Source: Neoroseomonas rubea (GTDB lineage: Bacteria; Pseudomonadota; Alphaproteobacteria; Acetobacterales; Acetobacteraceae). From it: 53,414 bases of DNA. A program made the translations under genes and the position numbers. Within the stretch, counting starts at the first letter, position 1. The number at the start of each line of letters is the position of its first letter. Location of the stretch: contig NZ_JACADQ010000006.1 of assembly GCF_016106015.1 (NCBI RefSeq), positions 1 through 53,414 on the forward strand, given 5' to 3'. This document shows positions 25,630 to 34,154 of this stretch, piece by piece. The notes beneath the pieces were generated by a model, which was not told the origin of the DNA, ran no database searches, and saw only the letters and a list, made by a program, of their open reading frames with translations.

Positions 25630-25679
25630 GATCCGCAAGTCCTCGGCCTGCGCCGTAGCCGACGCCCCTTGGCGCCGAA

Positions 25680-27545
25680 CTACTGGCAGGCGAGGCACTC
25701 CTCGTAATTGTTCGAATTGCCTGCGGGCTGCGCCGCCGCAAGCGGCAGCGTCGCCTCGCGTTCCATCGGAACATGCGCTGCCATGATGTCGCCCTGGCCC
25801 ACGACCTTCTCGCTGATCGTGTCGGCGCGCTGGATCGACAGCGAGCGGCAGTAGTAGAGCGACTTCACGCCCTTCTTCCACGCCGTGATGTGGATCTGGT
25901 GCAGGTCGCGCTTGTGGACGTTCGCCGGCAGGAAGATGTTCACTGACTGCGACTGGCAGATGTAGGGCGTGCGGTCGGCCGCATGCTCCACCACCCAGCG
26001 CTGGTCGAGTTCGAAGGCCGTCTTGAAGATCGCCTTCTCGTGTTCGGTCAGGAAATCCAGGTGCTGGACCGATCCCTTGGTGACGGTGATCGTCGTCCAG
26101 GTCTCCTCATCGTCGCGCCCATGCTTTGCCAGCACCTTCTGCAGGTACGGGTTGCGCACGATGAAGGAGCCGGACAGCGTCTTGTGATTGTAGACATTCG
26201 CCGCGATCGGTTCGATCCCGGGACTGGCGCCGCCGCAGATGATGCTGATCGAGGCCGTCGGCGCGATCGCGATCTTGTTCGAGAACCGTTCCATGAAGCC
26301 GTATTCGGCCGCGTCGGGGCAAGGGCCACGCTCTTCCGCCAGCATGCGGGACGCGGCGTCCGCCTGCTCGCGGACGTGCTTGAACATCTTCTTGTTCCAC
26401 ACCTTCGCGACGACGGACTCGAAGGGCACGTTCATCTTCTGCAGGAAGGAGTGGAAGCCCATCACGCCGAGGCCGACGGAGCGTTCCCGCATCGCGCTGT
26501 ACTTCGCCCGCGCCATGGAATCGGGCGCAGTGTCGATGAAGGACTGCAGCACGTTGTCGAGGAACCGCATCACATCCGGGATGAACTGCGGTTCCTTGTG
26601 CCACTCGAACCAGGTCTCGCAGTTCAGCGAGGAGAGGCAGCAGACCGCCGTCCGCTCCTGCCCATGCTGGTCGATGCCCGTCGGCAGAGTGATCTCGGAG
26701 CAGAGGTTCGAGGTCTTCACCTCGAGCCCGGCGAGCTTGTGGTGTTCCGGCCGGGCGCGGTTCACGTGGTCGGAATAGATGATGTACGGCTCGCCCGTCT
26801 CGATCCGCGCCGTCAGGATGCGGATCCAGAGGCTGCGGGCGGAGACCTTCTTCATCAGGGCCCCGTCCTTGGGGGACACCAGCGCCCATTCCTCGTCGGC
26901 CTCGACCGCACGCATGAAGGCGTCGGGGATAAGCACGCCGTGATGGAGGTTGAGCGCCTTGCGGTTGGGGTCGCCGCCGGTCGGGCGACGCATCTCGAGG
27001 AATTCCTCGATCTCCGGATGGTTCACCGGCAGGTAGCAGGCGGCCGAGCCGCGACGGAGCGAGCCCTGGCTGATGGCCAGAGTCAGGCTATCCATCACCC
27101 GGATGAAGGGGATGACGCCGGAGGTCTTGCCGTTCCGGCCGACCTTCTCGCCGATGCCGCGGAGATTACCCCAGTAGGAGCCAATGCCGCCGCCCTTGGC
27201 CGCCAGCCACACGTTTTCGTTCCAGAGACCGACGATGCCGTCGAGGCTGTCGGATGCCTCGTTCAGGAAGCAGGAGATCGGCAGGCCGCGCGTCGTGCCG
27301 CCATTGGACAGGACCGGCGTCGCCGGCATGAACCACAGGCGCGATATGTAGTCGTAGATCCGCTGCGCATGGGCCGCATCGTCGCCATAGGCGCTCGCCA
27401 CCCGCGCAAAAAGATCCTGATAGGATTCGCCAGGCAGGAGATAACGGTCGTCGAGAGTTGCCTTACCGAAATCGGTCAGCAACGCATCGCGCGAGCGATC
27501 GACACGGACCTGCCCATGGCCCTCAAGCTGCACAGCGTCGAACAC
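25680..27545 (-). CDS. nrdA: Class I ribonucleotide reductase, large subunit
   Basis: This 621-residue catalytic subunit reduces ribonucleoside diphosphates to deoxy forms using a radical passed from NrdB. Active-site landmarks are PISCFLNE (first redox Cys), SNLCSEITLP (radical Cys plus Glu) and TAVCCLSS (second redox Cys). The C-terminal shuttle pair is in EECLACQ. The start GTG 27545 follows a G-rich stretch; an extra 21 codons upstream look non-coding. It is short for the family: there is no N-terminal ATP-cone, the first residues already leading into DDRYLLPGESYQDLF. nrdB is 2.3 kb away on the other strand. Confidence 0.93.
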   Translation of the reverse strand: MFDAVQLEGHGQVRVDRSRDALLTDFGKATLDDRYLLPGESYQDLFARVASAYGDDAAHAQRIYDYISRLWFMPATPVLSNGGTTRGLPISCFLNEASDSLDGIVGLWNENVWLAAKGGGIGSYWGNLRGIGEKVGRNGKTSGVIPFIRVMDSLTLAISQGSLRRGSAACYLPVNHPEIEEFLEMRRPTGGDPNRKALNLHHGVLIPDAFMRAVEADEEWALVSPKDGALMKKVSARSLWIRILTARIETGEPYIIYSDHVNRARPEHHKLAGLEVKTSNLCSEITLPTGIDQHGQERTAVCCLSSLNCETWFEWHKEPQFIPDVMRFLDNVLQSFIDTAPDSMARAKYSAMRERSVGLGVMGFHSFLQKMNVPFESVVAKVWNKKMFKHVREQADAASRMLAEERGPCPDAAEYGFMERFSNKIAIAPTASISIICGGASPGIEPIAANVYNHKTLSGSFIVRNPYLQKVLAKHGRDDEETWTTITVTKGSVQHLDFLTEHEKAIFKTAFELDQRWVVEHAADRTPYICQSQSVNIFLPANVHKRDLHQIHITAWKKGVKSLYYCRSLSIQRADTISEKVVGQGDIMAAHVPMEREATLPLAAAQPAGNSNNYEECLACQ

Positions 27546-27630
27546 GGATAACCCCCCCGGTAGAACGGCCCCCCCACGGGCCACGAGACTCCCGTCCCGC
27601 GAGCGCATTTAGGCGCGGAACCCCGCTCCG

Positions 27631-27678
27631 CCACAAGATGTAGTCTTGCAACACTGTTGTCACTACCAGATCGGGTGC
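27631..27678 (-). promoter_or_regulatory. Paired NrdR-like boxes upstream of nrdA
   Basis: Two 16-mers, CCACAAGATGTAGTCT (27631-27646) and CTACCAGATCGGGTGC (27663-27678), align on a central AGAT and start exactly 32 bp apart, three helical turns. The first read on the minus strand, ACTACATCTTGTGG, is close to the NrdR box. The second is weaker. NrdR represses nrd genes when dATP is high. The pair is 86-133 bp before the GTG, in the promoter zone. Confidence 0.65.
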
Positions 27679-27836
27679 CGCAGGAACCTCTTGCCAAGGA
27701 CCCGGGAGACGTAACAGGCCATCATGAGTTCTCGTTTCGTTCATCACTCCGTACACCTCGACCCTCCGCAAGCCCAGACTTTTCCACAGGCTCGATCCGC
27801 GGCACGCTTGGGCACAACCTGTCCGGAGCCACGCCG

Positions 27837-28814
27837 ATGACCCTTCGCCCGACCCGCCGTGCATTGTTCGCCGCGGGCCTGCTGCCGGCCCCGGCGCTCG
27901 CCCAGACGCCCTGGCCGACCCGCCCGGTGCGCATCGTCGTTCCCTTCGGGACCGGCGGCGGCACCGACATCACGACCCGCCTTCTTGCGCCCAAGCTGGC
28001 CGACATCCTGGGCCAGCCCGTGGTGATCGAGAATCGCCCGGGCGCGGGCGGCGTCGTCGGCACCGACTACGTCGCGAAGCAGCCGCCTAACGGGGAGGTC
28101 TTCGTCCTCTCGACCCTGTCGCCGATCGCCCTGGCACGCGGCCTCCCGGCGCCGGTGCCCTTCGATGCGCGGCGCGACCTGGTGGCGATCGCGCCGACGG
28201 TCTTCGTCCCGATCGCGCTCGCCATCACGACGCGCAATTTTTCACCGCGCACCGCGGCGGAGTTCGTCTCCGCCCTTCGCGCAGCACCCGGGCGCTTCCA
28301 GTACGGCTCGTCTGGCATCGGCACTTCCGGGCACATTGCCTCGGCCACTTTCTGCATCCGCACGCGCACGCAGGCGGTGCACGTCCCCTACCGGGGCGGC
28401 GGGCAGGTCTTCACCGCCCTGACTGCCGGGGAAATCCAGTTTTGTTCGGACATCCCCTCGCTCCTCAAGGGGATGCATGAAGGGGGGCAGGCACGCGTCG
28501 TCTTCGTCGCGACCGATCGCCGGTCCTCCCTGCTGCCCGACGTGCCGACCGCGGCCGAGGCAGGCATTCCCGACTACAAGGCATATTCCTGGTACGGCTT
28601 CTTCGCCCCGGCCGGCACGCCGGAGGCGGTCATCGCCCGAATGGCCGCAGCGACCGAACAGGCTCTGGCCGACCCGGCCATCGCGGGCCGGTTCGAGGAG
28701 ATGGGCACCCCAGCGATGCGCGGCTACACGCCCGCCCGCTTTGCACAGTATGTGCGGGATGAGATCGACTACTGGGAGCCGGAGGTCCGCGCCCTCGGCA
28801 TCCGGGCCGAGTAG
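27837..28814 (+). CDS. Bug/TctC-family solute-binding protein (copy 3)
   Basis: This 325-residue periplasmic receptor starts at ATG 27837 (CCGGAGCCACGCCG upstream). The leader MTLRPTRRALFAAG to ALAQ is cut near residue 22. Core motifs are RPVRIVVPFGTGGGTDI, VIENRPGAGGVVG, YGSSGIGTSGHIAS and VHVPYRGGGQVF. Two cysteines in the mature part (in ATFCIRT and IQFCSDI) are unusual for Bug proteins. It stands alone, without catabolic or permease genes, between the divergent nrdA and nrdB, and 158 nt after the NrdR-like pair, so it looks like an insertion into an ancestral nrd locus. Confidence 0.9.
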   Translation: MTLRPTRRALFAAGLLPAPALAQTPWPTRPVRIVVPFGTGGGTDITTRLLAPKLADILGQPVVIENRPGAGGVVGTDYVAKQPPNGEVFVLSTLSPIALARGLPAPVPFDARRDLVAIAPTVFVPIALAITTRNFSPRTAAEFVSALRAAPGRFQYGSSGIGTSGHIASATFCIRTRTQAVHVPYRGGGQVFTALTAGEIQFCSDIPSLLKGMHEGGQARVVFVATDRRSSLLPDVPTAAEAGIPDYKAYSWYGFFAPAGTPEAVIARMAAATEQALADPAIAGRFEEMGTPAMRGYTPARFAQYVRDEIDYWEPEVRALGIRAE

Positions 28815-28919
28815 CGCCCGGGGCCGGTCTCGCTTGCGGCGGATCAACGCCGCGCCTGGCTTTGCGCGGGATCCTCCCGCCCCGACGCCACGGCCCGGGG
28901 CCGGGCGCGGGAGGATGCG

Positions 28920-29765
28920 ATGCCATACCGGGACCTGCTCGTTCACCTCGACGCCAGCGCGCAATCGGCGCAGCGCCTTCACCTTGCGGTGGACCTCGCA
29001 CGGCGGCACGACGCGCATCTCGCGGCCATATTCGTGGTGGACATGGCCCTGCCGATGGTCGCGATGGCCGATGCGGGCGGCGGGGCAGCGCTCGGGGGCC
29101 TGATGGAGGAGATGCGCGCCGCGGCGCTCGAGGATGCGCGCCGGATCGAGGCCACCTTCCGCGAACGCGCAACACGCGAAGGCGTGAGCGGGGAGTGGCG
29201 ACTGGCCGAAGGCATGCTGCGGGAGGAGATCGCGCTTCATGCGCGCTACGCCGACCTCGCCATCATCGGGCAGGAGGACCCGGAGACAGCCGCTCCGGGC
29301 ACCACGGGCCTTGTCGGCGACGTGCTGTTCGGCGCCGGGCGACCGGTGCTGGTGGTGCCATACGCCGGCCACTACGCCTCGGTCGGGACTCGCGTTCTGG
29401 TCGGCTGGAATGCGAGCCGGGAGGCGGCACGCGCCGTCAACGACGCGCTGCCCATGATCGCCGGGGCCACGACGACCTGCATCCTGGCGGCCAACCCCGA
29501 GAAGGGTATCGCCGGCCATGGCGAGGAACCGGGCGCCGACATCGCGCTGCATCTGGCTCGCCACGGGCTTGCCGTGACGGTCGAGCACCGCGTCGCGCCG
29601 GACATACCGGATTCGGATCTATTGCTGAACCATGCCTCGGACATGTCAGCGGATCTGCTCGTGGTCGGCGCCTATGGTCATTCGCGGCTGCGCGAATTCG
29701 TCCTCGGCGGGGTCACGCGCACGCTGCTGCGGCAGATGACCGTCCCTGTCCTGATGTCTCACTGA
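28920..29765 (+). CDS. Tandem universal stress protein (UspA family)
   Basis: This 281-residue cytosolic protein consists of two Usp domains, about 1-148 and 154-281. The first lacks a good nucleotide loop (GTTGLVGDVLFGAGRPVLVVP). The second has the ATP-type signature GAYGHSRLREFVLGGVTRTLL ahead of VPVLMSH. Tandem Usp proteins respond to starvation, redox and envelope stress. The start ATG 28920 follows GGGAGG closely. Its position just before nrdB is not proof of shared control, since nrdB has its own box pair. Confidence 0.9.
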   Translation: MPYRDLLVHLDASAQSAQRLHLAVDLARRHDAHLAAIFVVDMALPMVAMADAGGGAALGGLMEEMRAAALEDARRIEATFRERATREGVSGEWRLAEGMLREEIALHARYADLAIIGQEDPETAAPGTTGLVGDVLFGAGRPVLVVPYAGHYASVGTRVLVGWNASREAARAVNDALPMIAGATTTCILAANPEKGIAGHGEEPGADIALHLARHGLAVTVEHRVAPDIPDSDLLLNHASDMSADLLVVGAYGHSRLREFVLGGVTRTLLRQMTVPVLMSH

Positions 29766-29811
29766 TGGTGGGGCGCGAGTCGGGATGGCGCTCTTGCGGC
29801 TACGCGGCCGC

Positions 29812-29859
29812 ACACCAGATGTTGCGGTGAACGATTGCCGAGGACACCAATTCTGGTAG
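29812..29859 (+). promoter_or_regulatory. Paired NrdR-like boxes upstream of nrdB
   Basis: ACACCAGATGTTGCGG (29812-29827) and ACACCAATTCTGGTAG (29844-29859) start exactly 32 bp apart, the same spacing as upstream of nrdA. Both open with ACACCA and resemble the NrdR operator. The second ends 27 nt before the nrdB ATG, as expected for repression by blocking transcription. Confidence 0.68.
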
Positions 29860-29886
29860 AAGCGGCGTCACTGCATCAAGCGGGGG

Positions 29887-30948
29887 ATGGCTCAGATGGC
29901 CGATGGGATCGCGACCGACGAACTGCCTGTAAAGTTCGACCTGCTCACCTCGAACCCGGTCTACAAGCCCTTCCGCTACCCCTGGGCCTATGATGCCTGG
30001 CTGACCCAGCAGCGAATCCATTGGCTGCCGGAGGAAGTTCCGCTCGCGGATGACGTGAAGGACTGGCAGAAGAACCTGACGGAATCCGAGCGGAATCTGC
30101 TGACGCAGATCTTCCGCTTCTTCACCCAGGCCGACGTCGAGGTGAACAACTGCTACATGAAGCACTACTCTCAGGTGTTCAAGCCGACGGAGGTGCTCAT
30201 GATGCTGAGCGCCTTCTCGAACATCGAGACAGTACACATCGCGGCCTATTCACACCTGCTCGACACCATCGGCATGCCGGAAATCGAGTACACGGCCTTC
30301 CTCAAGTACAAGGAGATGAAGGACAAGTACGACTACATGCAGACCTTCTCGGTCGAATCGAAGACCGAGATCGCCAAGACGCTTGCCGCCTTCGGCGCCT
30401 TCACGGAAGGCCTGCAGCTCTTTGCATCCTTCGCTATCCTCATGAACTTCCCGCGCTTCAACAAGATGAAGGGCATGGGACAGATCGTCTCCTGGTCGGT
30501 GCGCGACGAGACGCTGCACTGCCTGTCCGTCATCCGCCTGTTCCGGACCTTCGTGCAGGAGAACCCGGAGATCTGGACCGAGGAGTTCCGGCGCGACCTG
30601 TACCTCATCTGCGCCACCATCGTGGACCATGAGGACGCCTTCATCGACCTCGCCTTCGAGCTCGGTGGCGTACAGGGCCTCGATGCCGAGGCGACGAAAA
30701 AGTACATCCGCTTCATCGCTGACCGTCGCCTGCAGCAGCTCGGCCTCGACCCGCTCTACAACATCGAGAAGAACCCTCTGCCCTGGCTCGACGAAATGCT
30801 GAACGCGGTCGAGCACACGAACTTTTTCGAGAACCGCGCGACTGAGTATTCCAAGGCGAGCACGGCAGGGACCTGGGAAGAAGCCTTCGCCGACAGCGTG
30901 TTCTCCTCGCCCCAGCCGGAAGGCGCGATCGAGGGTGTCCGTCACTGA
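29887..30948 (+). CDS. nrdB: Class I ribonucleotide reductase, small subunit
   Basis: This 353-residue ferritin-fold subunit builds the metal/tyrosyl radical. By spacing with E. coli NrdB, ligands are Asp83, Glu114 and His117 (in NIETVHIAAY), a Glu in AFTEGLQLF, and Glu/His in RDETLHCL. Radical Tyr121 is retained. ATG 29887 follows GGGGG directly; ATG 29896 has better spacing and may be the true start. There is no N-terminal ATP-cone here either. A tail of about 20 residues (QPEGAIEGVRH) carries the NrdA-binding end. A GC-rich hairpin follows the gene. Confidence 0.93.
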   Translation: MAQMADGIATDELPVKFDLLTSNPVYKPFRYPWAYDAWLTQQRIHWLPEEVPLADDVKDWQKNLTESERNLLTQIFRFFTQADVEVNNCYMKHYSQVFKPTEVLMMLSAFSNIETVHIAAYSHLLDTIGMPEIEYTAFLKYKEMKDKYDYMQTFSVESKTEIAKTLAAFGAFTEGLQLFASFAILMNFPRFNKMKGMGQIVSWSVRDETLHCLSVIRLFRTFVQENPEIWTEEFRRDLYLICATIVDHEDAFIDLAFELGGVQGLDAEATKKYIRFIADRRLQQLGLDPLYNIEKNPLPWLDEMLNAVEHTNFFENRATEYSKASTAGTWEEAFADSVFSSPQPEGAIEGVRH

Positions 30949-30954
30949 GCGTTA

Positions 30955-30980
30955 CGCGGGGCGCCCTTGCGCGCCCCGCG
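30955..30980 (+). terminator. Hairpin after nrdB
   Basis: A perfect 10-bp stem (CGCGGGGCGC / GCGCCCCGCG) with a 6-nt loop begins 6 nt after the nrdB stop. No T-run follows, so termination strength is uncertain. Confidence 0.6.
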
Positions 30981-31002
30981 CCACGGTGCCTATCAGCCGC
31001 GC

Positions 31003-31677
31003 ATGATCCGCGCCGTTCGTCTCGCCTCTCTTGCCCTCGCACTCCTGCTCGCCGGTCTCTGGGCTGTCGCTTGGTTCGGGCGTGCGCCCGGCGAATCGCT
31101 TGCCGACGCCTTTCTTCGTCGCGTTGCCGTACTGACCGGCATGGACATGCCGGCACCGTCCGCCGGCGGCATCCAACTTGCGCAAGGCGTGGTACTTGGC
31201 GGCCCCTTCACGTTGACGGACCACACCGGCCGCGCCGTGACCGAGCGCGACTTCGCCGGTCGCGCAGTCCTGTTGTACTTTGGCTACACATATTGTCCGG
31301 ATGTTTGCCCGACCGAACTTGGCACCATCGCCGCCGCGCTGGATGCGATGGGCCCGGCTGGGGAACGCGTGACGCCGGTCTTCGTCACGATCGATCCCGA
31401 GCGGGATACCCAGGCGGCCCTTGCCGACTATGTGTCCCGATTCCATCCACGCATGGTTGGCCTGACCGGCACGGCCGAGCAGATCGCGCAGGCCGCGCGC
31501 GCCTATCGCGTGTACTACGCCAAGGTCCGTCCCCGCGACCTGGGTGACTACCTGATGGACCACTCGTCCTTCATCTATTTCGTCGGCCCGGATGGTCGCG
31601 TGAGAAGTCTCTTCCGTCCCGAGACCACACCCGAGGCGATTGCCGCCGCCGTGGCTGCGCAACTGCGCGCTTTATGA
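31003..31677 (+). CDS. SCO1/SenC-family copper chaperone
   Basis: This 224-residue protein has one N-terminal membrane anchor (about residues 8-24) and a thioredoxin-like domain facing the periplasm. Copper ligands are the two Cys in TYCPDVCPTEL and the His in LMDHSSFIYFVG. It delivers copper to the CuA site of cytochrome oxidase or keeps its cysteines reduced. I start at ATG 31003, just before MIRAVRLASLAL; the frame opens earlier but has no reason to be translated. No oxidase genes are in the window. Confidence 0.92.
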   Translation: MIRAVRLASLALALLLAGLWAVAWFGRAPGESLADAFLRRVAVLTGMDMPAPSAGGIQLAQGVVLGGPFTLTDHTGRAVTERDFAGRAVLLYFGYTYCPDVCPTELGTIAAALDAMGPAGERVTPVFVTIDPERDTQAALADYVSRFHPRMVGLTGTAEQIAQAARAYRVYYAKVRPRDLGDYLMDHSSFIYFVGPDGRVRSLFRPETTPEAIAAAVAAQLRAL

Positions 31678-31780
31678 GACGCGGGGTTCCGCAACCGGGC
31701 GGCAATGGCTATGTTCCCTTTGCCGTGTGTCCGAAGCCCCCCGAAGGGCGCGACGGCGGAACGACGAAGGGGCAGGCGCT

Positions 31781-32068
31781 ATGTCTTTTGAGGATTCAGA
31801 TGGCGCGCAGGGCGCCGAAGGTGGCCGTGGTGGCGGCTCCGCGCCGCGGCATACACGCCGCCTGTCGGACAAGATCCTCATCGCCTTTCACCATGCCTGC
31901 GACCAGGGCGACTTCGAGGTGGCGGAGGACCTGCTGCGCATCCTCGAAATGATGCTGACACGTCGACCGACCGCTCCGGATTCCAACCGACGCAAGAATC
32001 TCGAGAGCCTCGTCGCCGCGCATGAGCGCCTTTGGCTCCTCCGCCATCCGGAAGTGAAGGACCAGTAG
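31781..32068 (+). CDS. Conserved small alphaproteobacterial protein
   Basis: This is a 95-residue acidic-to-neutral soluble protein. After a disordered glycine-rich start (residues 1-27) comes a helical core, LSDKILIAFHHACDQGDFEV, then AEDLLRILEMMLTRRP and NLESLVAAHERLWLLRHPE. I recognise this helix pair as recurring in Rhodospirillales-type genomes, always unnamed. The repeat-like pattern of A-x-x-Q-G-D-F-E-V-A-E-D-L-L resembles a single TPR/Sel1 or ankyrin-like helix pair. The start ATG 31781 has AAGGGG 11 nt before. Function unknown. Confidence 0.75.
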   Translation: MSFEDSDGAQGAEGGRGGGSAPRHTRRLSDKILIAFHHACDQGDFEVAEDLLRILEMMLTRRPTAPDSNRRKNLESLVAAHERLWLLRHPEVKDQ

Positions 32069-32098
32069 GCCGGGGCTGACGCGGGCGTCACTCGACCA

Positions 32099-32830
32099 TC
32101 AGGCCGGCCCGAGCGAAGCGGCGCCTCGCAGCACTTGCTCCACGGCCATAGTGAAGGTCCCGTCAGGAAGGTGCAGGGCCAGGGGAGGCAGGATGCGTGC
32201 CGATCCATTTGCCCCCTTGCGGGCGCGCATAAGAACCCGTTTCGCCTCCATTCCCTCTCGCGGAGCGAGTGGCAAGAGTAGCGTGGCGCCCAACCCCGCC
32301 CCGCGCAGCGCGGCGACGCCGACATCGAAGCGCGCCGCGGGCAGAATCATGGATGCCGTGCCACCCGAGCGGAGTCCCGCCGCAAGGAACACGGCCCAGG
32401 CACCGAGCCCCACTTCGGACTCATGGGTCGCCGCACGGCGTATCGCGCCTGGCGGCGGCGTGCCGCCAGGCCAGAATGGCGGATTCGCAAGGGCGTGGTG
32501 AAACGGCCCAAGCGAGCGCGCCAGGGCCACGTCCGCGACATCGCCTTCCTCCACCCTCGCCGCGACGCCATTCACGGCCGCGTTTTCCCGTGCGAGCGCT
32601 GCCATGCTGGCCTCCCGCTCGACGGCGGCGACGTCCAAATCTGGGACACGCGCCGCGAGGCAAAGGAAGGCAGCACCGGTTCCGCAGCCGGCCTCGATCA
32701 TCCGCTCTCCGGGACGCGCCGGCACGAAGGCGGCGAGCAGCACCGCGTCAAGGCCCGCACGAAAGCCATCCCGCGGCTGGCGCAGACGGATGCGGCCGCC
32801 GAGCATCAGGTCTTCGGTGGTCTCGATCAC
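32099..32830 (-). CDS. TrmN6-like SAM-dependent N6-adenine methyltransferase
   Basis: This 243-residue cytosolic methyltransferase shows the SAM motif MIEAGCGTGAAFLCLA near residue 44, an acidic AVEREASMA and the catalytic NPPFW (residues about 115-119) typical of N6-adenine methylation. The whole resembles tRNA1(Val) A37 methyltransferase (TrmN6/YfiC). The start is GTG 32830, overlapping the DUF2007 stop as GTGA. The neighbourhood with DUF2007 and polyprenyl synthetase is a recurrent alphaproteobacterial arrangement. Confidence 0.87.
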   Translation of the reverse strand: MIETTEDLMLGGRIRLRQPRDGFRAGLDAVLLAAFVPARPGERMIEAGCGTGAAFLCLAARVPDLDVAAVEREASMAALARENAAVNGVAARVEEGDVADVALARSLGPFHHALANPPFWPGGTPPPGAIRRAATHESEVGLGAWAVFLAAGLRSGGTASMILPAARFDVGVAALRGAGLGATLLLPLAPREGMEAKRVLMRARKGANGSARILPPLALHLPDGTFTMAVEQVLRGAASLGPA

Positions 32831-33039
32831 GCCAGTGCCTCGCCTGCCTCGGCAAGGACGGCGCGCGCCCGCGCCTCGTCATCGGTCGCCACGGCCAGGC
32901 GGCGCGGGAAGGCGCCGATACCGCCTTCCACGGCGCTGATGTGCGCGTCGAGCACGATTGTCTCGATGCCGGCATCGGCCAGCAGGGCGCGGAGGAAACT
33001 CAGCCTGACCGGATCCGTCGTGGTAGCGACAACGCGCAT
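32827..33039 (-). CDS. DUF2007 domain small protein
   Basis: This 70-residue soluble protein is of the DUF2007 (putative prokaryotic signal-transducing) family. It starts at ATG 33039. The alpha-beta fold is readable: VVATTTDPVRLSFLRALLAD, then GIETIVLDAHI, a glycine-rich turn and RRLAVATDDEARARAVL. It is divergent from the polyprenyl synthetase gene and translationally joined to the methyltransferase by a GTGA overlap. No activity is known for the family. Confidence 0.85.
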   Translation of the reverse strand: MRVVATTTDPVRLSFLRALLADAGIETIVLDAHISAVEGGIGAFPRRLAVATDDEARARAVLAEAGEALA

Positions 33040-33126
33040 CGCAAGTCCATTTCCCTTGATTTTCCGCCGCTTGCCGCCCCGGCGGGCGGCGCCTATGGTG
33101 CCGCCCACACCAGGAGCAGAGCAAGG

Positions 33127-34152
33127 GTGAGCGCAACAGCATCGCCACGCGTCGCCCCGCCGGCCGCGCGGGGCGAGGACGCGCTGACCACATTGATCGC
33201 GCTGCTGCGCGACGATCTAGAAGCCTGCAACCGTGTGATTGTCGAGCGGATGCAGAGCGACGTGGCGCTCATCCCACAGCTCGCCGCGCACATCGTCGCA
33301 GCCGGCGGCAAGCGCCTGCGACCGCTGCTGACACTCGCCGCCGCGCGCATGTGCGGCTATCGCGGCGACCGGCATGTCGGCCTCGCCGCCTGCGTCGAGT
33401 TCATCCATACCGCGACGCTGCTGCACGACGATGTCGTCGACGAGAGCGCGCTGCGCCGCGGCCAGGCCTCGGCGAACGCCCTGTTCGGCAACAAGCCCTC
33501 GGTGCTCGTTGGCGATTTCCTGTTCTCCCGCGCCTTCCAGCTGATGGTGACGGATGGGTCGCTCGAGGTGCTTCGCATCCTGTCCGAGGCTTCCGCGACG
33601 ATCGCGGAAGGCGAAGTGCTGCAGTTGATGACGCAGAACGACACCACGACCACCGAGGCGCAGTATCTCGCGGTGATCGAAGGCAAGACCGCGGCGCTCT
33701 TCGCCGCGGCGACCGAGGTCGGTGCCGTCGTGGCCGGCCAGCCTCCGGCCGCGCAGGCGGCGCTTCGGGAATTTGGCATGGCGCTCGGCGTCGCCTTCCA
33801 GCTGGTGGACGATGCGCTCGACTACAGCGCGGACCAGGAAGCACTCGGCAAGACGGTCGGCGACGACTTCCGCGAGGGCAAGATCACGCTTCCCGTGCTG
33901 CTCGCCTTCGCGCGCGGCGATGATGCGGAACGCGCCTTCTGGCGCCGCACGCTCGAGGATCGCGACCAGGCGGAAGGCGACCTTGCCCAGGCCCAGGCGC
34001 TGATCACCAGGCATCGCGGCCTTGCCGATACGATCGACCGCGCGAGGGCCTATGGCGACCAAGCGCTGGCGGCGCTGGCGGGCTTTCCGGACGGCGCCGA
34101 GAAACGAGCGCTCGCCGACGTGGTCGATTTCTGCATCGAGCGCGCGCGGTAG
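33127..34152 (+). CDS. ispB: Polyprenyl (octaprenyl-type) diphosphate synthase
   Basis: This 341-residue all-helical trans-prenyltransferase makes the long isoprenoid chain for ubiquinone. First aspartate-rich motif: LLHDDVVDE (residues 99-106). Second: LVDDALDYS. GGKRLRPLLTL binds the allylic pyrophosphate. The start is GTG 33127, with AGGAG about 11 nt upstream and AAGG directly before; longer frames run through divergent-gene DNA. Chain length (C40, C45 or C50) cannot be decided. It converges with trmJ, 2 nt apart. Confidence 0.9.
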   Translation: MSATASPRVAPPAARGEDALTTLIALLRDDLEACNRVIVERMQSDVALIPQLAAHIVAAGGKRLRPLLTLAAARMCGYRGDRHVGLAACVEFIHTATLLHDDVVDESALRRGQASANALFGNKPSVLVGDFLFSRAFQLMVTDGSLEVLRILSEASATIAEGEVLQLMTQNDTTTTEAQYLAVIEGKTAALFAAATEVGAVVAGQPPAAQAALREFGMALGVAFQLVDDALDYSADQEALGKTVGDDFREGKITLPVLLAFARGDDAERAFWRRTLEDRDQAEGDLAQAQALITRHRGLADTIDRARAYGDQALAALAGFPDGAEKRALADVVDFCIERAR

Positions 34153-34154
34153 CC

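Noticed and set aside
25983-27551. A 522-codon plus-strand frame opposite nrdA
   Set aside because: nrdA is certain from its catalytic cysteines; the shadow has no domain.
27546-27608. RSRDG near the open start of the nrdA frame as a relic of an ATP-cone
   Set aside because: Only five residues resemble the cone motif, no cone helices follow, and the G-rich ribosome-site region points to GTG 27545 as the start.
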